A stretch of 33,435 bases of DNA from Clostridium punense (GTDB taxonomy: Bacteria > Bacillota > Clostridia > Clostridiales > Clostridiaceae): the NCBI RefSeq assembly GCF_017874425.1, contig NZ_JAGGLL010000038.1:1-33435 (forward strand), in the 5' to 3' direction. The notes under the pieces are model-generated. The model saw only the letters and a list, made by a program, of their open reading frames with translations. It did no database searches and was not told the DNA's origin. Made by a program: the position numbers and the translations under genes. This document shows positions 7,077 to 14,634 of the stretch, one piece after another. Positions within the stretch are counted from its first letter, which is position 1. Every line of letters starts with the position of its first letter.

Positions 7077-8092
7077 GCTTAGGAGATTATTTGAGGGAAA
7101 GAGCTAACGCTATAATACTGAACTTTATAGGATTAATTACTCTAAGCACCTTTCTTTTCAGCGTAGGAAATACCTTTGACATCTTAGTAACGGTATCATT
7201 AGCTTGGGTTGTAGTTTATAGCATATTTTTAATATACGAATATAGAAAAAGAAAGACCTACTATAATGATGTTTTAAGTACTTTTAATGAATTAGATAAA
7301 AAATATCTTATAGGGGAAATAATTGATACTCCTCCCTTTATGGATGCAGTTCCTTATTATTTATTGATGAAGAAATCAGGAAAATCCATGCTTGAAGAAA
7401 TAAATAAAGTTAAGAATCAACGTAAGGAATATAAGGAATATATAGAGCAGTGGATTCATGAAGTAAAAACCCCTATATCAGCTATTAAGCTCATTGAAGA
7501 AAATAACAGGACAGCTACTTCAAGAGTTATCTTAGAGGAGCTTGAAAACATAGATAGATATGTTGAACAAGCCCTATTTTATGCTAGGTGTGAAGAAGCT
7601 CACAAAGATTATCTTATAAAAGAAATTTCACTAGAACAGTGCGTAAGTCAGGTGCTTATACGAAATAAACAGATGTTTATTCTAAATAGCATAGATATAG
7701 ACTTAGCTGATCTTGATAAAAATATTTACTGTGACAGTAAGTGGCTGGAATTTATAATAAATCAAATACTAGTTAATGCAGTAAAGTATAGAAAAAAAGA
7801 CTCTCCTATGATTAAGGTTTACGCTAAGGATATTAAAAATGGTACTCAACTTATTATTGAGGACAACGGCATTGGAATACCAGATAATGAAGTTAATCGT
7901 GTCTTTGAAAAAGGTTTTACTGGAAATAAGGGCAGACAAAATAATAAATCCACAGGAATAGGTTTATACCTTTGTAAAAAGTTATGTGATAAGCTTGGCT
8001 TATTAATTGCTGTGGATTCAAAGGAAAATGTATATACTAAAGTTGTAATTACCTTTCCTAAGGGAAGCTTTTGTAAGAATGGAGCCATATAG
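7073..8092 (+). CDS. Intramembrane-sensing histidine kinase, BceS-like
   Basis: This 339-residue kinase has two membrane helices (about 14-33 and 37-56) with almost no extracellular loop between them, the hallmark of BceS-type kinases that sense through their cognate ABC transporter. The phosphorylated His129 lies in QWIHEVKTPISAIKL. The N box contains N235, the G1 box is EDNGIGI (263-269) and the G2 box is STGIGLYL (293-300). It starts at ATG 7073 in a four-base ATGA overlap with the regulator, so the two are translationally coupled. A short terminator follows the stop codon. Confidence 0.9.
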   Translation: MSLGDYLRERANAIILNFIGLITLSTFLFSVGNTFDILVTVSLAWVVVYSIFLIYEYRKRKTYYNDVLSTFNELDKKYLIGEIIDTPPFMDAVPYYLLMKKSGKSMLEEINKVKNQRKEYKEYIEQWIHEVKTPISAIKLIEENNRTATSRVILEELENIDRYVEQALFYARCEEAHKDYLIKEISLEQCVSQVLIRNKQMFILNSIDIDLADLDKNIYCDSKWLEFIINQILVNAVKYRKKDSPMIKVYAKDIKNGTQLIIEDNGIGIPDNEVNRVFEKGFTGNKGRQNNKSTGIGLYLCKKLCDKLGLLIAVDSKENVYTKVVITFPKGSFCKNGAI

Positions 8093-8107
8093 GCTCTTTT
8101 CTATTTT
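8081..8107 (+). terminator. Terminator after the histidine kinase
   Basis: GAGCC (8082-8086), loop ATATA and GGCTC (8092-8096) are followed by TTTTCTATTTT. The stop codon of the kinase lies in the hairpin. The stem is only 5 bp, so some readthrough into the transporter genes is possible. Confidence 0.5.
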
Positions 8108-8268
8108 ATGTATACAACTAAAATTAAAACTTGGTATCTTTAACATGATAGTTCGTTCATATTAGAAATGCCTTGGTTATTTACTGCAAATTAACCTTGC
8201 CCACCATTCTTGGAGAACTCCTCTCCTTGAAACTATTAACTGAATGTTGAAGTGGTTTCTATACAAGG

Positions 8269-8282
8269 TGACAAAGTTGTAA
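8269..8282 (+). promoter_or_regulatory. Candidate BceR-type operator
   Basis: TGACA, four bases (AAGT), then TGTAA fits the TNACA-N4-TGTAA pattern described for BceR-like regulators. It lies 66 bases before the transporter ATPase gene, where an activator site is expected. A nearby TACAAT at 8327 may be the -10, but no good -35 is seen. Confidence 0.5.
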
Positions 8283-8347
8283 CGTTAAAGTAAGGTTAGA
8301 CAAAACCAACAAGGTACATAATCTTGTACAATATTATTGAGGTGATG

Positions 8348-9118
8348 ATGTTGGATAAAATATTAGATATAAAAAACTTAGAAAAATACTATGGAAATAA
8401 AGGGAATGTGGTAAAGGCTGTTGATGATATAAGCTTTCAAGTTTATAAGGGAGAGTTTGTTGGGGTTATGGGACCCTCTGGTTCTGGAAAAACAACCTTA
8501 CTTAATGTGATATCCACTATTGATGAGGCAAGTTCAGGTCATGTTTATATAGATGGGAAAGACTTAACAGAAATTAATCAAAAGGATATTGCAAAGTTTA
8601 GAAGGGAAAATCTTGGATTTATCTTTCAGGATTTCAATCTCTTAGATACCTTAACAATCCATGAAAATATAGCTTTAGCACTAACCATCAACAGACATAA
8701 AAAAGAAAATATTGATCATAAAATTAAGGCTATAGCAGAAAACTTAGGAATTGAAGATATTCTTTTAAAATATCCTTATGAGGTTTCAGGGGGACAAAAA
8801 CAAAGATGTGCGTGTGCAAGGGCCTTAGTTACAAATCCTAAGCTTATTTTAGCAGATGAACCCACCGGTGCCTTAGACTCAAGGTCAGCTCAGATGCTTA
8901 TTGAAATGATTTCACAATTAAATAAAGAAATAGGAGCAACCATCTTAATGGTAACCCATGATTCCTTTACAGCAAGCTATTGCAGCAGAATTTTATTTAT
9001 TAAGGATGGTAAAATTTTTACAGAACTAGTAAGAGGTGAAAACACTAGAAAGCAGTTTTTTAATCAAATTTTAGATGTTGTTGCCTTGTTGGGAGGCGAT
9101 GTTAGGGATGTACGCTAA
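8348..9118 (+). CDS. ABC transporter ATP-binding protein, BceA-like
   Basis: This 256-residue ATPase has Walker A GPSGSGKTT (42-50), Q-loop Q94 in FIFQDFN, signature VSGGQKQR (146-153), Walker B LILADEPTGALD (166-177) and a switch His in VTHD. It belongs to the MacB/LolD-like group that pairs with ten-helix FtsX-type permeases. With the next gene it forms a Bce-type peptide-antibiotic detoxification module. GAGGTGA lies five bases before ATG 8348; ATG 8345 and TTG 8351 are alternatives. Its end overlaps the permease start by 11 bases. Confidence 0.9.
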   Translation: MLDKILDIKNLEKYYGNKGNVVKAVDDISFQVYKGEFVGVMGPSGSGKTTLLNVISTIDEASSGHVYIDGKDLTEINQKDIAKFRRENLGFIFQDFNLLDTLTIHENIALALTINRHKKENIDHKIKAIAENLGIEDILLKYPYEVSGGQKQRCACARALVTNPKLILADEPTGALDSRSAQMLIEMISQLNKEIGATILMVTHDSFTASYCSRILFIKDGKIFTELVRGENTRKQFFNQILDVVALLGGDVRDVR

Positions 9119-11153
9119 ACTGGCCTTAAGCAACGCAAAACGTTCTATTAAGGATTATGTAATTTATTTTGTTACACTAACTATATGTGTAAGCTTGTTT
9201 TATGCTTTTATGTCCTTATCTAGCTCCCATTATGAACTAATAACAGAGGACTCTTATAACTTTGAAATGCTGAAAAATGTTATGAAGTACGCCACATATA
9301 TAATAACAGCCTTAGAAATAGTGCTTATTGGCTATGTAAATAAGTACATGATAAGGAGAAGAAAAAGGGAATTTGCAACTTATATATTACTAGGTGTTCC
9401 ACAAAAAAACGTGGCCTTTATGTTTTTCATTGAAACCCTGGTAATGGGTGTTATTTCAATAGGTTTAGGTATTTTTCTAGGAACCTTGTTTTCACAGCTT
9501 GTTACAGCATTAATTCTTATGACTGCAGAGCAAAAGATTATATTCTCCTTTAAACTATACCTAGATACTGTGATGATAACCTTACTATTCTTTACAGCAA
9601 TGTTTTGCATAATTGGGCTCTTAAATATAAGAGCTTTAAATAAAATAAAACTTATTAATATGCTTAATGCTAGCAAGAAAACAGAGTATCAATTTAAACA
9701 TGGTAAAGCTGTTTATATTATCGCATTTATTTCATCGATTTTACTTTATATTATTTGTGGTTATTCAATTCATAAAATTTTATTTGTAGTTAAGAATCTT
9801 TCTCTTAAGACGGGGAATGAACTGACTTATGCAGGAGTAGCCTTAGTAAGTTTTATTGCAGGAACCTACGCACTGTTTTACTCTTTAGCTTATATGATAA
9901 TTACAATTAAGGAACGATGGATAAACTTTAAATATGAGAACACAAATTTATTTTTAATTGGAACGGTAGTTTCTAAAATAAAGACAGCACCTATCTTAAT
10001 GGCTACAATTTCACTAACTTTTTTAGGTGCAGCCTTAAGTCTTGTTTTTACACTGCTACTATCCCAATGGAGTCTAGGATACTTAGATAGTAGAATTCCT
10101 TTTGATGCAGTTGTAACTAGCAAGCTAAATATTATGACTAAAGCAGAGGATGTATCTAAAATTGATTATAGTGAAATTGTCCAGTACTTTGATAATGAAG
10201 CTTATGGTCTAAAAGATTATTGTGAGGTGGAACAGTACTTTATTTATGATGCTGAGCTATATACGAAAGGCAGAAAAAATATGCCTTTATTAGCAATAGG
10301 CTTAAGTGATTATAATCAGCTAAGAAAGATCCTCGGATATAGTGAAGTTCAGCTAGGACTTAATGAATTCACAACTCAATGGGATAAGTCTGTAGATAAT
10401 AATTCTATAAAGGATTACCTTGCTAAAAATCCCACTATTAAAATAAAAGATAGTGAATTAAAACTTAGTTCACTGCCATATTACAGGGAGTCTATTGGGG
10501 AATATATTTACCAGTCCTATGAAGGTGGACTAGTAATTTTACCTGATGAGTGGTGTAAAAGTCTAACATTAGCCAGCAAAGATTTCTATGGAAATACAAA
10601 GAAAAAAATGAGTTTTGAGGATGCAATTAACCTAGAGGGAGAATATATTCCAAATTGGTTTTTGAAAAATTACAGTGATATGCTTAATAAAAATAATGAC
10701 AGCGACCCTACTATAATTAGGTTTAAAGTGGCAGAAAAAAGTGAGGTATTAAATGCTACCTTAGGCATGAGAATCCTTGGAATATATATAGGTACTGTGC
10801 TACTTATGATTAGCTTAACAGTTCTCGCCTTGCAGCAACTATCAGACTCTATTGAACATAAAGACAGGTTTAACACTTTAAGGCGTCTAGGTATAGATAA
10901 AAGTGAAATTCGTAGATTGATTTCAAAGCAAATATCTATATACTTTATAATACCAATATTTATAGCTGTTATTGGTTTCTCTGTATTGTTAAATATTTTC
11001 ATGTCCGTAGGAAGCAAATTAATTGATATATATATTGGAGACAAAGCTTTTATATTCAATATTGGCATGGGATTATTACTAATGCTAATTATTTACATGT
11101 GCTACTTTGCAGCTACTTATTACTCCTTCAAAAGAAATGTTGAAAGTAAATAA
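9108..11153 (+). CDS. ABC transporter permease, BceB-like (FtsX family)
   Basis: About 681 residues with the layout of BceB permeases: an N-terminal MYAKLALSNAKRSIKDYVIY amphipathic start, ten membrane helices, and a large extracellular domain of roughly 220 residues between helices 7 and 8 (about residues 325-550). The start at ATG 9108 fits family N-termini; GGGAGG lies 11 bases upstream, and ATG 9099 is the alternative. This protein both removes peptide antibiotics from their lipid target and signals to the intramembrane kinase in characterised Bce systems. The target compound cannot be read from the sequence. Confidence 0.88.
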   Translation: MYAKLALSNAKRSIKDYVIYFVTLTICVSLFYAFMSLSSSHYELITEDSYNFEMLKNVMKYATYIITALEIVLIGYVNKYMIRRRKREFATYILLGVPQKNVAFMFFIETLVMGVISIGLGIFLGTLFSQLVTALILMTAEQKIIFSFKLYLDTVMITLLFFTAMFCIIGLLNIRALNKIKLINMLNASKKTEYQFKHGKAVYIIAFISSILLYIICGYSIHKILFVVKNLSLKTGNELTYAGVALVSFIAGTYALFYSLAYMIITIKERWINFKYENTNLFLIGTVVSKIKTAPILMATISLTFLGAALSLVFTLLLSQWSLGYLDSRIPFDAVVTSKLNIMTKAEDVSKIDYSEIVQYFDNEAYGLKDYCEVEQYFIYDAELYTKGRKNMPLLAIGLSDYNQLRKILGYSEVQLGLNEFTTQWDKSVDNNSIKDYLAKNPTIKIKDSELKLSSLPYYRESIGEYIYQSYEGGLVILPDEWCKSLTLASKDFYGNTKKKMSFEDAINLEGEYIPNWFLKNYSDMLNKNNDSDPTIIRFKVAEKSEVLNATLGMRILGIYIGTVLLMISLTVLALQQLSDSIEHKDRFNTLRRLGIDKSEIRRLISKQISIYFIIPIFIAVIGFSVLLNIFMSVGSKLIDIYIGDKAFIFNIGMGLLLMLIIYMCYFAATYYSFKRNVESK

Positions 11154-11190
11154 ATTGGCAGGTTTAGTATAAATTATTATCTTTGTGAAT

Positions 11191-11212
11191 AAGTAATAAC
11201 TGTTACTTTTTC
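11191..11212 (+). terminator. Terminator after the Bce-like permease
   Basis: AAGTAA (11191-11196) and TTACTT (11203-11208) form a 6-bp stem with loop TAACTG, followed by TTTC. It is a weak intrinsic terminator just after the permease gene. Confidence 0.4.
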
Positions 11213-11280
11213 ACTTTTAATTCTTAACTACTCTATAATTTACTGGTTTATTTTCAAACACAATATGGTATAATATAAAT

Positions 11281-11405
11281 AAGAAAAGCTTAGTGCTGCG
11301 AACACTAAGCTAATCCTAGAACGTTTTTAGTTTTAGGGCTATTAGATTTTGCTTACTAGTTTAAGAAAAAAACACTAATCTTTGGAGGATGGAGTGTTTT
11401 TTTCT
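11281..11405 (+). ncRNA. Candidate antisense antitoxin RNA, R copy 2
   Basis: This is the counterpart of the RNA at 4911. The extended -10 TGGTATAAT (11266-11274) precedes the same three hairpins: AGCTTAGTG/CACTAAGCT (11287-11311), CCTAGAAC/GTTTTAGG (11315-11337) and a terminator ACACT/AGTGT (11372-11397) with a T7 tail. The CCTAGAAC stem contains a G-U pair in this RNA that would be an A-C mismatch on the other strand, so folding appears to be selected on this strand. Confidence 0.6.
11287..11311 (-). terminator. Terminator of the small protein mRNA, R copy 2
   Basis: The minus-strand reading of the AGCTTAGTG/CACTAAGCT hairpin is followed by TTTTCTTATTTAT, as in copy 1. Confidence 0.55.
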
Positions 11406-11542
11406 TTGCTTTTAATTTCTATATCTAAACCAAGAAATTTAACCTTGATTCTTATAGTTGAGATAAAAAGATTATGTTTTAATATCATTTTAATAAGATA
11501 AAGAACAACAATGCTTTTTACTACTAATTCTAGCATGTCCAA
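11375..11542 (-). CDS. Small hydrophobic protein, candidate type I toxin, R copy 2
   Basis: This frame of 55 residues (TTG start) or 53 (ATG 11536) has a hydrophobic N-terminal part (LVVKSIVVLYLIKMIL) and a tail reading FISTIRIKVKFLGLDIEIKS, ending KEKNTPSSKD. The leader, the AAGGGGGTGG ribosome binding site and the TTG-GAC-ATG start are almost identical to copy 1, while the helix has diverged. That pattern is expected if the helix is functional but loosely constrained. The last ten or so codons are covered by the antisense RNA. Membrane toxicity is inferred, not shown. Confidence 0.6.
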   Translation of the reverse strand: MDMLELVVKSIVVLYLIKMILKHNLFISTIRIKVKFLGLDIEIKSKEKNTPSSKD

Positions 11543-11651
11543 TACCACCCCCTTAAGCTATGATGAATTTCACCAATAGCCCAAGGTGGGAAAACGTACA
11601 ACCACCGTAGCCATCCACTTCTACGGCCTCTTTTACCAGCATATTATAGCA
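11543..11651 (-). promoter_or_regulatory. Promoter and leader of the small protein, R copy 2
   Basis: TGCTATAAT (11651-11643) is followed by a leader nearly identical to copy 1. The CCGTAG stem pairs perfectly with CTACGG here, where copy 1 has CTGCGG. That is a G-U to A-U change that keeps the pairing. CCCACC can again pair with either of two GGTGG segments, one of them the ribosome binding site. Confidence 0.5.
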
Positions 11652-11757
11652 TAGAGATTCTCTAATTAGTAGTAAATATATTCCATAAGCCTAATGTTTT
11701 TAATGATACGTATTATTTATTAACAAGATTACGAACTAACTTAATCTATACTTATGC

Positions 11758-11976
11758 TTATAATGCAGTAGTAGTACTGTGTTTAACTTTTTCATTTTTC
11801 CATTGATTTAATAACTTATTCATCTCTCTTCTGCCATTAATAATGAAGAATGGTTTAGCTGGATATTTTTCATGTAAATTCATTATAGTATGCCTACGTG
11901 TTTTAGAGAAACTCCATAACCCCTTACAAAGAAGTAAGAATTCCTTGTCAAACTTTTGCTCTTCACTTAATAAAAA
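11758..11976 (-). pseudogene. Unidentified coding remnant
   Basis: A 72-codon open frame without a plausible start reads KFDKEFLLLCKGLWSFSKT in its first half and PFFIINGRREMNKLLNQWKN near its end. The composition is protein-like (charged helices, no low complexity), and the frame is cut upstream by a TAG. I do not recognise the family. It lies between R copy 2 and the Rpn gene on the same strand and is probably the 3' remnant of a lost gene. Apart from this, positions 11660-12018 contain nothing I can identify. Confidence 0.35.
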
Positions 11977-12018
11977 CTAAAGCTAAGGTTTTAAATCTTA
12001 CAACCCTAGCTTCAGCAT

Positions 12019-12912
12019 TTAATCCAATGATTTTATTTCATTTATATCTTCCTCAGTAAGTCCAGTAGCTTTTATTATTGTAGCTATATCTATTCCCAAT
12101 GATAATAAGTTTATAGCTACTTCGTAGGCCTTCTTATTTTCGCCTTCTTTTATTCCTTCTTTTATTCCCTCTTTTATTCCCTCTTCTCTAGCTCCCTCTA
12201 GCATACTTCTCTCATCAAGGATTTGTTTCATTCTTAATTCTGCAAGTCTAACGGTTTCTGGGTCCCTACTTAGCATGTCAAGTACAGTAATAGCTTTTCT
12301 AATTGCTGGTTCAGCCACTTCTATCCCCTCCCTCAAAGTTTCTTGTGGGTTAGTCAAAAATAATAGCCATTTATTTAAAGCATTATCTGATTGTGGTGAT
12401 GCTTCTAAAAACTTAGGAAGCTCAATAAAATGTAGTTCTAATATATCTGTAAGCATTGCTTTTGTGTCATCTTCATAAAGATGATAGGTACTATGATATT
12501 TTTCACATTTGATATAGTTAAAATTTAATATGTTTATTGCTATAGTTTTCTTAGCATCCTTATAATCTCTTCCTCTTTTAATTTGACTAGAATATAATCT
12601 AGACCAATAAAATAAGGTTCTATTTATCATATTATATTTATTTATAAGCTGGATTTCCACATTTACATGGATACCACTGTCAGTTATTGCCCTAACATCT
12701 AGTATGCCAATTTTTTCATCTATCTTTTCAATATCCAAAAGCTTTGTGTCTATATATTCTATATGCTTTATTTTTTCTTTCTCAGTTTTTTGGAGTAGAG
12801 AATTTAGAAAACTTATTAAAATATCCTCATTTTCAGGTGTTCCAAATATTCTTTGAAATACTACGTCATTTTTAGGGTCCAATATATAATTATCATCAAA
12901 GTTTTGATTCAT
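12019..12912 (-). CDS. Rpn family recombination-promoting nuclease / PD-(D/E)XK transposase-like protein
   Basis: The 297-residue protein begins with the family block DPKNDVVFQRIFG (residues about 12-24). It continues with the nuclease core GILDVRAITDSGIHVNVEIQ (about 68-87), where D and the E-x-Q residues form the PD-(D/E)XK site. The C-terminal part has tandem EGIK units (EEGIKEGIKEGIKEGE), encoded by 12-base repeats (about 12144-12187), and ends in a helix typical of the family (LTEEDINEIK). Rpn proteins cut DNA and stimulate RecA-independent recombination in E. coli. Repeat number may vary by slippage. GAGGTGA before ATG 12912 supports the start. Confidence 0.85.
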   Translation of the reverse strand: MNQNFDDNYILDPKNDVVFQRIFGTPENEDILISFLNSLLQKTEKEKIKHIEYIDTKLLDIEKIDEKIGILDVRAITDSGIHVNVEIQLINKYNMINRTLFYWSRLYSSQIKRGRDYKDAKKTIAINILNFNYIKCEKYHSTYHLYEDDTKAMLTDILELHFIELPKFLEASPQSDNALNKWLLFLTNPQETLREGIEVAEPAIRKAITVLDMLSRDPETVRLAELRMKQILDERSMLEGAREEGIKEGIKEGIKEGENKKAYEVAINLLSLGIDIATIIKATGLTEEDINEIKSLD

Positions 12913-13169
12913 ACTATCACCTCTTATAATTACATTTTACCAAATTTTATTATTATATTCCATATTCCTTGAATTCATAATCACTATTTATTTCTTCATT
13001 ATTGCAATGATTTTCTCATTGTTATGGGTGAAAGCTATAAATATTTCATTACTATAAAAACTTAAAAAGTACTTTTGAAATGATATAACAATAATAAGAC
13101 TTTAGATTAGATAACAAGACTACAATATGCTCACTAAGAAAGTGCTGATATAACTTAATCATAGTAAAT
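12913..13169. other. Gene-free AT-rich spacer
   Basis: No open frame, hairpin or repeat of note was found here. It lies upstream of the Rpn gene and before P element copy 3, so it probably contains only the Rpn promoter. Confidence 0.4.
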
Positions 13170-13236
13170 CTACATTCTAATCCTAACATTAATTTCAATT
13201 ATAAGGAATACTATCCCAGTAATTATGTGGTAAAAT
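13170..13236. promoter_or_regulatory. P element copy 3
   Basis: The core CAGTAATTATGTGGTAAAAT (13217-13236) is preceded by TTCAATTATAAGGAATACTA, as in copies 4 and 5. The similarity to copy 5 continues downstream through a leader and an ATG (13313) that corresponds to the start codon of the alpha/beta hydrolase at 17707. Here that frame ends after 18 codons. Confidence 0.55.
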
Positions 13237-13360
13237 AAAATTGTAAAACAACATCTTAGTTAAGTTTTATGGATAGGGGTAACCTAGCATTAAATAATGG
13301 GATGATAGGTAAATGTACATAAAAATGAGTATAAAAAATTGGGGGTGTACTATCAAAATT

Positions 13361-13377
13361 GAGGTATAATATACCTC
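13361..13377. promoter_or_regulatory. Perfect 17-bp palindrome containing TATAAT
   Basis: GAGGTATAATATACCTC is symmetric about a central A and contains a -10 hexamer (13365-13370). It ends four bases before ATG 13382. It could be an operator over a second promoter or an RNA hairpin; no good -35 is visible. Confidence 0.35.
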
Positions 13378-13381
13378 GTTA

Positions 13382-14526
13382 ATGATAGAAAGTAAAATGA
13401 ATAATTTAGTGAACAATATTAATAAATCATATTTACGAGATTGTTTAAGAAGATATTTAAATAATCCATCTATAAGTTTAGATAATATTTTTGTTGAGCC
13501 TTTTAAGGCAAATACAGGTGATGGGAAACAAAAGACTTTTTTTAAAATTAGAGTAGATTTTAATGAAGAAATTTCAGAATTTATTCTTAAGTATTTGCCT
13601 GAAACAGATGGTTCTATAGGTCTTTCAAAAGACCTGTACTACAGAGAAGTTCAGTTTGTTGGCAGTGAGCTTTATAATAAAATTAACAAAATTATTAGAG
13701 TTCCTATAATAGCAACATATATAAATGAAGAAGCTAATGAAAGATGGATACTAATGGAGGAGGTTTCTAACTCATTAAAAAACTTCGGACCACCAACACC
13801 TCCTACAGCAGATATACTAAAAAAATACTATATAAAATGGGTCAGTTCCATTCACTAACTTGGAATGATAGTAATTTAATAGAATTCTCTCCTTGGTTAA
13901 TGAAATTTGAAGATTTTTTTAAAGGTGGATGTAAGATATTACAGTCTGCTATAGAAGGAAAGGCTCTTGATCCATGGATACAAAATTACCTAGACGATAA
14001 TCCAGAATTAATAGAATCATTTTCAGTATTTTTAAATTGGCTTAATGAAGATGAAAGACATATTCTACAAAATTTAATTTATAATCCTGATTTAATATTG
14101 GACAAACTAAGTAAATCTGCTAAAGCAGTTTGTCATAATGATCTGTACTTCCCTAATGTTGGATGGGATAATGATGAATTGTTGTTGATTGACTGGGAGT
14201 TTGTTGGTATATATCCCACAGCCTGGGATATATACAACCTTTATTCAGGTATACCATGTCCTGATTTGAAGGAAGAAGAAGCATTTGAGGTATATTTCAA
14301 GGGTGTTGAATCAGGTGGTTTAAAAGTAGACAGAACTTCCTGGATTAAAACTTATAGGCAATTGGATATAATTAGTATCTTAGCCTTTGAGTTAAAGGAC
14401 CTAGTTCCAAGAGCATTTTCTAGTAAGTCTTCATTACCTGAACATAAGAAAGAATTTATCAAAGATCACATAAGAAATATTGTTAGAAGTGTTATTCATA
14501 CCTATGAGACACTTACAAAGGAATAA
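13382..14526 (+). pseudogene. Aminoglycoside/choline-phosphotransferase-family gene split by a frameshift
   Basis: Two frames together make one phosphotransferase of about 381 residues. The first (13382-13858) has the N-lobe with FFKIRVDF and the EFILKYLP strand, where the ATP-binding Lys lies, then WILMEEVS. The second (from about 13837 to 14526) begins with GQFHSLTW and carries the catalytic loop VCHNDLYFPNVGW (HxDxxxxN) and the metal-binding LLIDWEF. They join at an A tract (ATAAAATGG, about 13832), where one missing A explains the break. All catalytic residues are intact, so the lesion is recent, a sequencing error, or bypassed. The second half has no ribosome binding site. R remnant 4 serves as its terminator. 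Confidence 0.75.
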
Positions 14527-14543
14527 AATTAATAATCATATAA

Positions 14544-14628
14544 ATTCTTTTAGTTTTAAGCTATTGGTTTTTATTATAGAATAAGCTTAAGAAAAGAGCA
14601 CTCCTTTTGTTTGATGGAGTGCTTTTTA
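14544..14628 (+). terminator. R remnant 4 acting as terminator
   Basis: GCACTCC (14598-14604) and GGAGTGC (14616-14622) with a T5 tail follow the phosphotransferase. The whole segment from TTTTAGTTTTAAGCTATTGG onward aligns with the 3' half of the antisense RNAs of R copies 1 and 2. The 5' hairpin and the small protein gene are absent. It also faces the end of the minus-strand gene at 14635. Confidence 0.7.
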
Positions 14629-14634
14629 TGGCTA

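Noticed and set aside
9380-9676. Long minus-strand frames inside the Bce-like permease and inside the thi genes
   Set aside because: They are opposite-strand shadows of well-supported genes, with no ribosome binding sites or domain character.
12144-12187. Tandem repeats resembling a small CRISPR array
   Set aside because: They are contiguous 12-base units in frame within the Rpn gene, with no spacers.
13837-14526. Second half of the phosphotransferase as an independent gene
   Set aside because: No ribosome binding site, and the two frames join into one complete family domain.
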